A DNA stretch of 35,140 nucleotides from Emmonsiellopsis sp. PD_33 (Eukaryota > Ascomycota > Eurotiomycetes > Onygenales > Ajellomycetaceae), in NCBI GenBank assembly GCA_032988165.1, contig JANTQF010000362.1, positions 1 to 35,140 on the forward strand, read 5' to 3'. The notes beneath the pieces are model-generated. The model worked only from the letters and a program-made list of their open reading frames with translations, ran no database searches and had not been told where the DNA came from. Every line of letters begins with the position of its first letter. Positions within the stretch are counted from its first letter, which is position 1. Of this stretch, positions 21,900-31,878 are shown in pieces. The position numbers and the translations under genes are program-made.

Positions 21900-22480
21900 T
21901 CTTTCAGAATCTTTCAGCTGAAGTTTAATAGCATATAATTAAAAAAGAATCTACTAGAGTCTTCTTTGTTTAGCCCTCTCATCATATCTCAGAATATGAT
22001 CCTTAATGAAATTTGATGTTTATTGGCTATATTAAGTTTTCTATTAGCATTGAAAAGGGTCAGACTGAAGCTATATTTAATAGCAGGGTAGAGATTAACT
22101 GCATGGTGAAGAGTACTGCCTTGAGTCTCAGTCTGATTATCCAGAAAGATACTCTCAAGTTAATTCTTAGTACTAGTAGTTAGCATAGTGATATTATTGA
22201 AATCTATAAGAACATTCTGATTCATATTGAATCTATATCTATGCCTTAAACCTTCTTCATTCTAGAGTGTGGTTCCCATGAGTGCATTTTAGGCTGCCTC
22301 TATGAAAATGTGACTTGATTAGCACAACAGATAGATAATGTGAGTGATGTTACTATCACAGTTTTTAACTCAGATAATGAAATTAATTAGGTCTCCTTCC
22401 TCAGCTATTCTCCAGGGAATTATAATGACAGGCAGCTGAATAATCTTTACAGCAAGTATTAGTCTTTAAACTAGAGGTAC
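21900..22480 (+). pseudogene. retroviral-type aspartic protease relic
   Basis: The plus frame shows a strand-rich segment ending QTEAIFNSRVEIN at about 22062-22099. The active-site triplet that should read D-S/T-G is N-S-R, through three G-to-A type changes, so this copy has no catalytic Asp. About 65 codons later come ILGCLYENV and DVTITVFNSDNEIN, matching the flap and ILG strand of fungal Gypsy proteases. The protease would have cut Gag-Pol. Confidence 0.7.
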
Positions 22481-23099
22481 TGAGTTCAACTGATCTTTAT
22501 AATGATAATAGTAAGTAAAGAGATGAAGTTAGAGTCAGCAGCATCAGTATAGCAGATAGTGAGGTAGAAATTCTGCTGTATAAGAGTGATGAGAGAGAAT
22601 TCAGCTAATTATAATTTCCTAGTCTAGAGCTAATAAATACCTTCAGTTAATCAGAGGTTGCTATTTAATTACCTCAGAAATTTCCACTGCATGTTCCTAT
22701 TATTCTATAATAGTACTTTTAGCTATTCTTGCATGCTATGTTTTCTTTCTTACAGTACTCTGTCTCTGAAATTTATTGAGTTTATAGCATATAACTACAC
22801 AACTTTTCTCTCTATAATTCTACTGAGCCTTCTCCTTGATCTTACCACCTAATTGTTGCCATGCTATACAAGTAGAAGGCAGATAAAATTTAGCTCCTTA
22901 ATATGCTAGTAATAGATGAAGGGATACCTGATGAGATAGATTAATGGAGAAAGATTTATTAGAAATAATATTAAGATAACATCAAATCTGTAAAGAATCT
23001 ACCTTTACCTTATAACTGCTTGATCATATCTTATTTCTTGGATTGCCCACACAGCTCTTACCTCACACCTAACAGAATAGAAAAGCTTTAAATTGAATT

Positions 23100-23940
23100 A
23101 ATTTTAACACCTTAGAAATATGAGCTACTGATTGAGATCTTATTCAGATAGGAGAAAGTATTAGTATGAAGCTTTAGTAATTATAGAAAACTAGCTGAGG
23201 AAGTCTCTCTGCTGATTAAGATTCATACTGTTGAGTATAAAGTATGATAGGCTCCTGGGTTTTTTATTCCTTAAAAATTGCTGCTGACAGTCATAGAAAT
23301 ACTTTACAAGTAAATTGATTCTAGTATCTTCAAATATTATCATAGTCTATATCAGAATAAATGATTCCTTATTAAGAAGAAGGAGTCTGAGAAATACTGA
23401 ATCATTAATGCCTGCATGGATATGAATGCTATTACAATTCAGAATGCCTATATTTCTCTTAGTGCTAATACTTTTATAAAAGATTTTACTAGGCAAGTTA
23501 TCATTAGCATGATGAATTTCTTTTCTAAATATAACTAGATCACTTTGCATGAGAATAGCTGTAATATGACTACCTTTCAAATCCTAATCAGCCTTCTTTA
23601 CTAGATAATATTATTATAGAGTGCTATAAATTCTATTACTGCCTTCTGCTGAGTCATAACTCACATTCTCTATTTGAATATTCCCCATTAGGCAGATAAT
23701 TTTATAGATGATATTAGTGTAAAAGGTCTGCAATCTTAGTATAATAATGAGGAGGTCATACTAGAAATTCACCAGTTTATTTTAGAGCATTTTTAAAACC
23801 TAAATCAGACCCTAATCAGCATTAAGCTCTCAAACATATACATCTAGATTGCAAAATCTGAGTTCAGCTGCTCTGGCATGATTCTTATTAGATATATTAT
23901 TAATATTGATGGATGCTACTCTAAGGCCATTAAAATTATC
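23100..23940 (+). pseudogene. reverse transcriptase relic
   Basis: Readable motifs of the Ty3/Gypsy polymerase in order: FLIKKKESEKY, INACMDMNAITIQNAYI, a palm strand FFSKYN.ITLHE, then FIDDISVKG at 23701-23727. The last carries both active-site aspartates (family F[LIV]DD). The downstream HQFILEHF..LNQTL thumb segment also fits. Several in-frame TAG/TGA codons interrupt it. The opposite-strand open frame at 23347-23580 is a shadow of this domain. Confidence 0.85.
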
Positions 23941-24600
23941 AAAATCATTGAATAGCCTGAATCAACTGAGATCTCTGGGGCTTATATCTTTATTAGTATT
24001 TATATGTATTATTATATCTGAATCTCAAATTTTGCCCTTATTTCCAACTCAATCTATTTATTATTCAAGAAAAACACTTTTTTCCTCTGAGGATCTGAGC
24101 AGTCAAATATCATATTAGTTCTGAAGGTAGCACTGACAACTATCTCTACTCTACACTGCATTGATTATTCTAAAGGTGCTGAAGATATTATGATTGCAAC
24201 TAATATCAGCAAATATAGCTGAGGAGAAATACTGAGCTAGTAAGATGTTAGGAACAGGAAGCTTCATTCCTGCTAATATAAGAGTAGGATTTAGAGCCTA
24301 ATGAAGATGAAGTATGATATAGGAAAATAAGAATACTAAGCTATTCTCAAAATGTTAAAGAAATATTAATATTATCTGTATGATATTTACTTCATTTTTA
24401 AAACTAATGTGAAAATTTTAATTACTTAGCTCAACTAAATAGCTACTAATCTTCCTGACACTCTAGTAATCAACTAACTTATCTGAATTCAGATGTTCAA
24501 TTTTAATGTTCATCATGTTTCTGAGTGGATTCATAGTGCTGTTAATGGCCTTTCTTAATGACTATCTACTAATAGCAAGGTACCTGAGGATCAGAATATT
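23940..24600 (+). pseudogene. RNase H relic of the Gypsy pol
   Basis: Follows the polymerase without a gap. Recognisable pieces are KVALTTISTLHCIDYSKG at the first strand, IATNISKY..GEIL, a KYDIGK..Y.AILKMLKK helix, the YLYDIYFIFKTN strand and the closing HHVSEWIHSAVNGLS, which corresponds to the VPG..N..AD.LS end of the domain (Asp replaced by Asn). It would have removed template RNA during element replication. Confidence 0.8.
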
Positions 24601-24879
24601 AATGAATTCATTGAGGTAGAGCTTAATTACATTAGTGTGGCTTCTACCACTATCTCTAACTTCAATGTTCCTAATGATGCTAATAGTAAAGAATCTCATA
24701 TTCTTTCACCCTCCTATTCTGATTGTAGTAAATTGATTATCAGATATCTTACTATCCTGAAGTGATCTGATGATATCTTTTACAAGGTTTTCTCAAAATG
24801 ATATAAATATATACTGAACTATATAATGTATGAGTAACATCTATTTTACTAGTTAGGCAAAGAGATTTCACTAAGATAC

Positions 24880-25975
24880 ATGGTGAATGATCCAGATGAA
24901 TAGAAGGAAATCATTACTTGAATATATAATAAGTCTGGTCATAAAGGCTGTAAGGCAATCAATCATAAGATCTCTTAGTGATATTAGTGGGAAGATTTGT
25001 TCAGTGAGGTCAAAATGTACTATAAGAGATGCTATAAGTGTTAATTTCAGGAAAGTAACTATCTTGAGAAACTACTATATCTAACTTACTGTAACTATCT
25101 GTAAGATAAGTAGTGTATTAATATTATTAAGTTTCTGAAGAACTGGGGGAAATTATGTGTGATTATTACTTAAAATGACCTTACTGGCTGGGTTGAAAGT
25201 CAGCTCCTTGCACATGTTAAGGCTGAGCATATATTACAATTCATTTATAAGAATATCATATACTGATATGGCTGTTTCTAAGAGATGATTTATAATAATA
25301 GGCTAGAAAATCAGAAATGAACTAGGATTCTTATCATTAAGTATCATATCAGGCAAATAATGATTTTACCATACAATGTGAAAGTAAATAGCATGATTGA
25401 ATGTAGCTACTGCTCTATTTTAGATGCACTAATGAAGCTTACTATAGATAGAAGGAATTAGATTAATCATTTTCACTCAGTATTGTGAGTAAATTATATC
25501 TTCATTTAATAGTTAATAGGTGAGATGCTATTCTATCTGCAATATAGCTATAATATTATCCTTCCTATTGAGTTTGAGATACTAATATAATAAATGCTTT
25601 CATAGCACACTATTTACTCTTATATCAACTTGATATACATATGGATTTAACAGTTAGAGAGATGGGATAAGAATCTGAAGGAGGCAGCCTTTTATCTGTA
25701 GTATGCATGAGAGAAAAATCAGAATTTATTTGATGAAACTAAGCAGTTAGTGTGCAATTTAGTTCAGGTAAGAGATCTTATTCTTTTACATAACACCAAA
25801 ATAAAAATATCTTATTTTATTAAACTTAACTTTCAATGGTTGGATCTATATTATGTATAAGAAGTAAATCATGAGAAAAATACTTATTATCTTAAAGAAC
25901 TAGATGGCACATCATTCTATAATATCACTACAGATAATCAGATAAAGAAATTTTACCTTTATAATAATTAAATGC
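24880..25975 (+). pseudogene. integrase relic of the Gypsy pol
   Basis: An HHCC zinc region is readable (SGHKGCKAINHK ... YYKRCYKC, about 24938-25055). The core follows with NDLTGWVESQLL, FIYKNIIY.YGC, and a VNSMIEC segment at the position of the third acidic residue. The C-terminal part shows VRDLILLHNTKIK and LKELDGTSFYNI, typical of this clade after the core. Stops break it throughout. The open stretch at 24887-25084 is in a different frame and is a shadow. Confidence 0.8.
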
Positions 25976-26540
25976 TAATAGTGTTGAATAATGTAGATCC
26001 AGTAGAGAATAGTAGTGAGAAGAAAGAAAATATGGGTAGAGGAAAGGATACTTTATAATCTCTAATTTCTCATAATAAAAGTTTTGTAGTCATTATCTAA
26101 CTACTATATTCATTTTTTTATTCTATTTACTCTTTCTTTATTTCCTTTATTTGGCTGTATCCACTCATCAGTTTATTTTCTTTATTAGCTGTCTCTTTAT
26201 GGTTCAGATGCTGATATGAGTAGTATGTTAGAATCTAGATGTATCTTTACATTTCTTTGTAGTTTTCTTTGTTTCTTTCATTTTATAGTCATTAAAATAG
26301 CAGTATGTCTTTCTTATTCTCTCATTTTACTGGCTGCAGCCACCTTTACATCTTATATTTAAAAAACTATAAGAATGTACTTTACTCTATATTTCTCTCT
26401 ACTTTTCTCTTATCATCATTATAGATATCTCAGTCTTACTTTTAAATCAACCTACATCAACATATAATAGTGCTATATCTACAATTTCCCTCACTTTCTT
26501 TCTGCAAAATGTTAAATCACTAAAATCTGCATGTCCTAAC
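25976..26540. other. T-rich CpG-free DNA after the Gypsy integrase
   Basis: Pyrimidine-rich and without coding character. It is where the 3' long terminal repeat should lie. I found no convincing match with the DNA upstream of 20006. Confidence 0.35.
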
Positions 26541-29048
26541 TCTAAAGCTCACTAACTCCCTTATCTTGATTGAGTATGAGAAGAAAAAGTTGTCAATCAT
26601 CAGAAAGATTCAGAAGTATATTGATACTCTTAACAGACATGCAGCTTCATACTATTAGGTTCAGTATGAAATTGCCAATCTAATCATGAGTAAGTATGAA
26701 AATAGAGAGGAGGAGGTCACTACATATTTTGAATGGATGAAGAAGGATGAAGCCTAGTAGGTAATAATATCTAAAGTTAACTTTCACCATCAGACAGTGG
26801 AGATTTATCATATAGTAGAGACAGTCAGAATTTACTGAAATTGCACTTCAGAAGGATATAAAACTTGTATAGAACACTAAGGGAAGACTATTACTAATAA
26901 ATTCTGGCTAATGCTGAAGAAGGATAAATGGTATAGATATACAGTAATTTTCACAAGAAATTATAACTATCTATTTGTAGTAGGAAGAATCAACTAGGTA
27001 ATATAAATTTAGTTATCTTAAAATTTTGAGAAGGATAAAAAGCTTCACAAGAAACTAATACTTTCAGATCTTGAGAATACCTCAAGGCCAGATTTTATTA
27101 GCTCTAAGTTGAATATAGAAGCCATTTATACTACTAGACTTTATATTAATCCTGATGAAATTCTTACTGTAGATATCTCACTATTTCTTTCTATATTTAC
27201 TAACTCTTACCCATTAATTTCCTTATTTTCATCCTCTTGAAATCTTCAGTATCAGCCTCCTTCAGCTTTACCACATGATTCTCATATAACTAGTTAAATA
27301 CCTCTATCTTCTCCTCATTCTCCTCAGAATAATCACTACCATTTTGAATTAGTTCTCATATTTTCTTCTACTTTCTCATCTAGTGCTTCTTGAAACCCTG
27401 GCTCTATTTCACCTACTCCTCACCTATGATATATCTCTAGCTAATTAGTTTTATTAATAGTTATCTCCCTGTTTAATATCAGCCTCTCCTGTTTTGCCAG
27501 CCTGTCATCAGAAGAAATAGTAGAGCTTGAGAATCAAAATGCTAATAAGAAGAATTCTGATGTTGCTGAAGCTATTAAAAAGTGTTAGGAGACTAACTAT
27601 TATGAATGTATATATTATTAGAATGTTAAGTCTGTCTTAAAAGCTTAGCTTAATAATATGAAGGAGCTAAATGATAGTCAGCTTGTCAAGCTTCTAAATT
27701 AGCTTATAAAGTTATTATTTCCTTTTTCTTTGTGTTACTATCATACTGTCAATCTTAAAGGGAAAATTGATTTACTGACTCAGAGTTTAAATCAGATAGC
27801 TTTAACATTCAGGCTTGAGGCTGTTATTAATAGCTACAGAAATCTTAATTGAATCTGCACTACTAATAGTACTTTTCATTATTTTCACAAAGGGTGCTAT
27901 CCTGCCCACTCAGAGGATCTTCTTTAGATATATTATATAAAGCATGCTGCTCTCCCTTTCATTATTCTGCTGAACTAAGTAAGTATATTGAAGAATCTTA
28001 GCCTGAAAAGTATAAATATAAACCTTATACTGAATAATTGAAGTGCAGATGATTCTTTATCTCTTTTAATTTTCTTCTGACTCTAAATGGAGATGACTGT
28101 GAGAAATGTACTCATTACATATAACACACTTGAAAAGATGATAGTACATGAATGGGATATATACTTATTTTATTAGTAAAAAGATTAGAAGTTACTGAGG
28201 TGACTCTGCATGATGCTTCATGAAATTATTTAGCAGATAATTTACTAGGATCTGATTTACTATACTTAATATGTCACTCTTTACTCAGATCATCAGATGA
28301 GGCTCATCTCCTATCCTTATTATATTAAGTTTGTCAGAAAGAGGGATAGCATGTTTTTCTAGTATATTAATATCAACATTTAGCATCTTACTAAGGAAAA
28401 TCACAGTATAAATATAATTTAAGAGTCTGTTAGTATGATAAATGAGGATCATGTAAACTATATGACTGTAATCTCTAACATACATTACTGTGTCTCTAAG
28501 TGAAATTATCAACTTTGTAGAAGGGAGTTTCTAAATGGCAGAATTATTCAGAATATCTCTCCATAGATACTTACTGATTAAAATTTGTGAAATTTCAAGA
28601 TCAGCTAAAAGACTATTTCTTATAAGTAGGAAGATATATAAATTATCATACTGCATATTTCCCATGAGAATACTGGCCTGACTATGATTGAGCAAAAAAT
28701 AATGCTTCTATAGTTTGTTAGAATTCAGAAAGATAATAAGTCTTTAAAAGTTTCAGAGAGTAACATATAGAAGTAGCTCTTATAAATAAATTAAGATCTT
28801 ATTCATAAATTTATAATATCCTCTAGTCTGTCTATTCTATATGACAGTATTTCTTATTACTTTTCTACTACTATAGCTGTAATGGGTCTTGATGCACTTT
28901 CTGAAGCTTTAATTAAATATTAGTGATAGAATGATTCTTTAGTCTGAAGAGAGTAGTAGATTCTTTTTAACCTAATATCTAATTAGCTAGTTAAGAATTA
29001 TGTTCTGATCTGGTGCAAGAGAGCTGTGAGAGCTGCAGTTCATATCTT
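26541..29048 (+). pseudogene. degenerate coding relic, plus strand, unrecognised
   Basis: Plus-strand frames are repeatedly open between stops. The clearest runs are 26572-26760 (charged, EYEKKKLSIIRKIQKY, then ANLIMSKYENREEEVTTYF), 26890-27190, and 27500-27960 (EEIVELENQNANKKNSDVAEA). The protein would have been large and hydrophilic. I recognise no domain. It begins about 600 bp after the Gypsy integrase and stops where the hAT-like element begins. That element may have inserted in it. The minus-strand open frame 28285-28512 is probably chance. Confidence 0.3.
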
Positions 29049-29075
29049 TATAACTAGACTGACTGCTGGGACCAT
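29049..29075 (+). repeat. left terminal inverted repeat of the hAT-like element
   Basis: TATAACTAGACTGACTGCTG followed by GGACCAT. Complements 34553-34579 with three mismatches, all in the outer half. The strict terminus is probably within CTGCTGGGACC at 29063. Confidence 0.75.
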
Positions 29076-29540
29076 ATTAGGACCAGGATTAAAGTATACC
29101 CTTATCATTTTACTTAATATATTAGTCCCTTTTTATGTAAAATCACTTTAATATAGATACTATATCATGTTATAGTATAGATAAATTAGTTCAGGATCAT
29201 GTTATAAAGGAATATTTTACTCATAAATCATATTATATATCTATCTTTTCAGTCCTGGTCCCATTTGATCCTATTATCTATATATAGGACTAAACAGGAT
29301 CAGAAATACCATAATATTACCTAATCATAATCATGTGTGTTACTAATAGTGCCAAGCCAGTAGCAGCCCTGCCACACATCATACAATAATTTCAAATTGG
29401 GAGATTTGCACCAGTGAGTGTTACCAAATATCATTACTTTTTATTGCCTGAAGGCTCCAGCCCCAACCCTAAACTAAAAAAACTAAAAAACTAAAAACAC
29501 ACAAAAACATTAAAAAACCCTCTTAAACCTTGGGGATAGT

Positions 29541-30131
29541 CTACTCAAAGTACTCCAACTTAATTGCATCTGCCACCTCCCTCACCAACCATATATTCTT
29601 AACCCTGAGAGTTAACCACTTCCCATGCACTATCATTTTAACTCCACCTATATTCATAATATAATCAGTATACATATTTAGTAGACTTAGTAGAGTAGTT
29701 AACTTACACTTAAAAAGGGTGGTGAGGGCTGTTTCCACTACCAACTGAATAGTGTTGAGGATAGAGCACTGAAAGCAATGCTTCCCATCATTAATCTTGT
29801 GGATCAGATGTGCTATCATGGCCTTGGCAAAAATGAGCTTCTCAGATTTCTGATAGAACTAAACCTCCTGAATTCACTCTATTAACCTGAATGAGCTGCT
29901 GAGTGTTACTGAAAAGTGTGATCATAACTTACTGTTCTTATTGTGGTAGTGGTAGAACTTGGGATTGTGTTTAACCCAGTAATTTCTTGAGGCATTGAGA
30001 AGCTTAGTATGGTATTGATCCCACTTAGCCTCCCACTCAGTGATGTGTGCCTCATAGGCTGCTTTGTGACTGAGCACACTATTTTTCATTACCACTTGGT
30101 GGGGGAGGGGGGTGTACTTTGGCATTTTCAA
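29541..30131 (-). pseudogene. accessory gene A of the hAT-like element, unrecognised
   Basis: Exons 30131-29933 and 29878-29541 join through a clean intron (29932-29879, GTAAGT...TTAATAG) into 179 codons including the stop, length divisible by three, which supports the model. Two internal stops (TGA and TAG, as from CGA and CAG) lie just after the junction in RIP fashion. The N-terminal half is aromatic and basic (HITEWEAKWDQYHTKLLNAS, NYWVKHNPKFYHYH); the C-terminal half has hydrophobic helices (ILNTIQLVVETALTTLFKCK). No zinc finger, nuclease or transmembrane signature is recognised. It is divergent from gene B across about 430 bp. A DNA-binding partner of the transposase is possible but unproven. 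Confidence 0.55.
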
Positions 30132-30560
30132 ATCAGAGGAGGAGGTATCAACATGTTTGGATAAAGAGCAGGGGAGATAGAGACACAGCTGATTGGGATG
30201 GTGAGAGAGGAGGAATAGAATAGATAGAGAAAAGAAGAAGAGAGAGGGAAAGAGGAGAGAAAAAAAAAGAAATATTATTGAAATTCCAACTCTAATTAGC
30301 TATCCTAGTAACCTGTAACCATCATCTAGATCTATTCCTGATATAAATTGCCTGGTAACACTATACAAAGAATATTAAATATAGATGTGTCAAATGTAAA
30401 CAACCTGCTTTTAGATTAGAGAAATTTCTCCTATCTTTTTATTTTTCCTCCTCTTCTTCTTTTTCTTCCCTTCTTTTCCTATCATTATTCCATCTCTCCT
30501 CTTTTGATATCTCTATCCCACTATCATAATTATTACTCTCTCCTACTACTACCACCAATT
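30132..30560. promoter_or_regulatory. bidirectional promoter region with paired purine and pyrimidine tracts
   Basis: The divergent interval has a purine tract on the plus strand at about 30204-30275 (GAGGAGGAATAGAATAGATA and on through GAAGAAGAGAGAGGGAAAG) and a pyrimidine tract at about 30427-30500 (CCTCCTCTTCTTCTTTTTCT). So each gene has a pyrimidine-rich stretch on its own sense strand just upstream of its ATG, the layout typical of fungal core promoters. The symmetry suggests both genes were actively transcribed. Confidence 0.55.
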
Positions 30561-31402
30561 ATGTCTTCATCTGCCTCCAAGATCTGCATGACTAAGGCCC
30601 ATGAGTGTTACTATCAGCTTGAGGGGCCTGAGAAGAAAGCATTCAAATGGGGTGAGGCTGACTACAAGGTGCACCATGTCACACTGAAGAAGCTGTGTGA
30701 GGGAAATGAATGATAATGATCTATGGTAACACTTATATATGAATTCAGCTAATCTATGCTAGAAATAAGGCTAATAAGGCTAGGTGTGAGGAATTAGAGA
30801 AGGAGGTGGTGAAGTAGCTGATGTAGAAGTATTAGGACCAGAAGTACTCTCAGGAATGATATGAGGTGAAGGTGGAGTGAGAGAAGGCCATGAAGAAGGC
30901 TGCTGAGAAGAAATGCTACCAGGAGCAGGTTGAGGGAATCCTAGAGTATGAGGTTAAAAAGCTCAAGTAGGTAAGAGTTCTAGTCATACTTTTTGATAAT
31001 ACTCTTCTAATCTAATTGAATGAATTAGTAGGTTTATAATGAGAAGGGGATTAAGAACCTCTTCACCTCCTGCATACACACAATGATCCAGGATATTGAA
31101 GAGACTGTACTGCTCTCTGGCCAGGCCAATCTTCTTACTACTGGGGTTGATGCTGATGTGGCTGATCAGAAGATAGCTGATTTTAATGCTCAGATTGATC
31201 TGGCCTGTTATGAGGAGCTACCTCTACTAGAGAAGGTACTGAAGGATAAGTTTGAGGTTGTCCTCACCTCTGATGAGGAGGAGGAGAAGGATGAGGAGGA
31301 GGAGGAGGAGTAGATTATTAAGAATAGAGAGGTGAAGAAAGAGGGGGAGAAGAAGGATGAGGAGGAGAAGGAGAATGAGGAGGAGGAGGAGGAGTTTTTT
31401 TA
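30561..31402 (+). pseudogene. accessory gene B of the hAT-like element, acidic coiled-coil protein
   Basis: Starts at ATG 30561 (MSSSASKICMTKAHECYYQL), preceded by a pyrimidine tract. The first exon is open to 30713. A second segment (about 30770-30968) is a charged coiled coil (CEELEKEVV, EKAMKKAAEKKCYQEQ) ending at a GTAAGA donor at 30971. The third runs from about 31030 through YNEKGIKNLFTSCIHTMIQD, then VLKDKFEVVLTSDEEEEK. A TAG at 31311-31313 interrupts a Glu/Lys-rich tail that otherwise continues in frame to TAA at about 31400-31402. Splice sites between exons 1 and 2 are unresolved. No known domain is seen; an acidic, histone-like or activator role is a guess. Confidence 0.5.
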
Positions 31403-31878
31403 AATTTTTCTCTTTTAGTATAGTAGAGTGGAGATAGGGGGGAGAATAAGATAATATGATTGGTTGAATTGAATTTTATTACCCCTATTTTCTAATTAGA
31501 ATTACTACAGTAGAAAACCAGCAGTACTCATCAAAATATATATATATTTCTCAATACTTTCAATGAGATCCTATATATATATATATCAACAGCATCTTAT
31601 TCTTTTATTATATCAAATAAATCTCTAAGCTTCAAAGGTAATGCTTTTTAATAATAATATAATGATATTTCTGCTATATTTAACAAGATTAATGTTGTTC
31701 CTATATTAATATCTGGGATTAATTATTTCTATTCTCCTCATCAAAGGAATTTGAGATAGGCAGCCTCCTCATGTGCACTAGTATGGTTAAGGTTTTCTTC
31801 TCCCAGTCATATAGCAGAATAACTCTAAATTATCATACTTATCTTATTATCATACCACTCCCTCCCCTATTATTTTAA

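Larger units (their letters stand above)
20006..25975 (+). mobile_element. Ty3/Gypsy retrotransposon, near full length, RIP-inactivated
   Basis: All expected coding blocks occur in order on one strand over 6 kb: gag, zinc knuckle, protease, reverse transcriptase, RNase H, integrase. The RT-RNase H-integrase order defines the Ty3/Gypsy group. Every block is broken by stops, and the protease and other key residues are altered. No CpG is seen. Terminal repeats and primer-binding site could not be identified, so the outer limits are those of the coding part only. Confidence 0.88.

Noticed and set aside
29464..29510. CCCCAACCCTAAACTAAAAA tract as an interstitial telomere
   Set aside because: Only one CCCTAA unit is present; the rest is a CTAAAA-type simple run.
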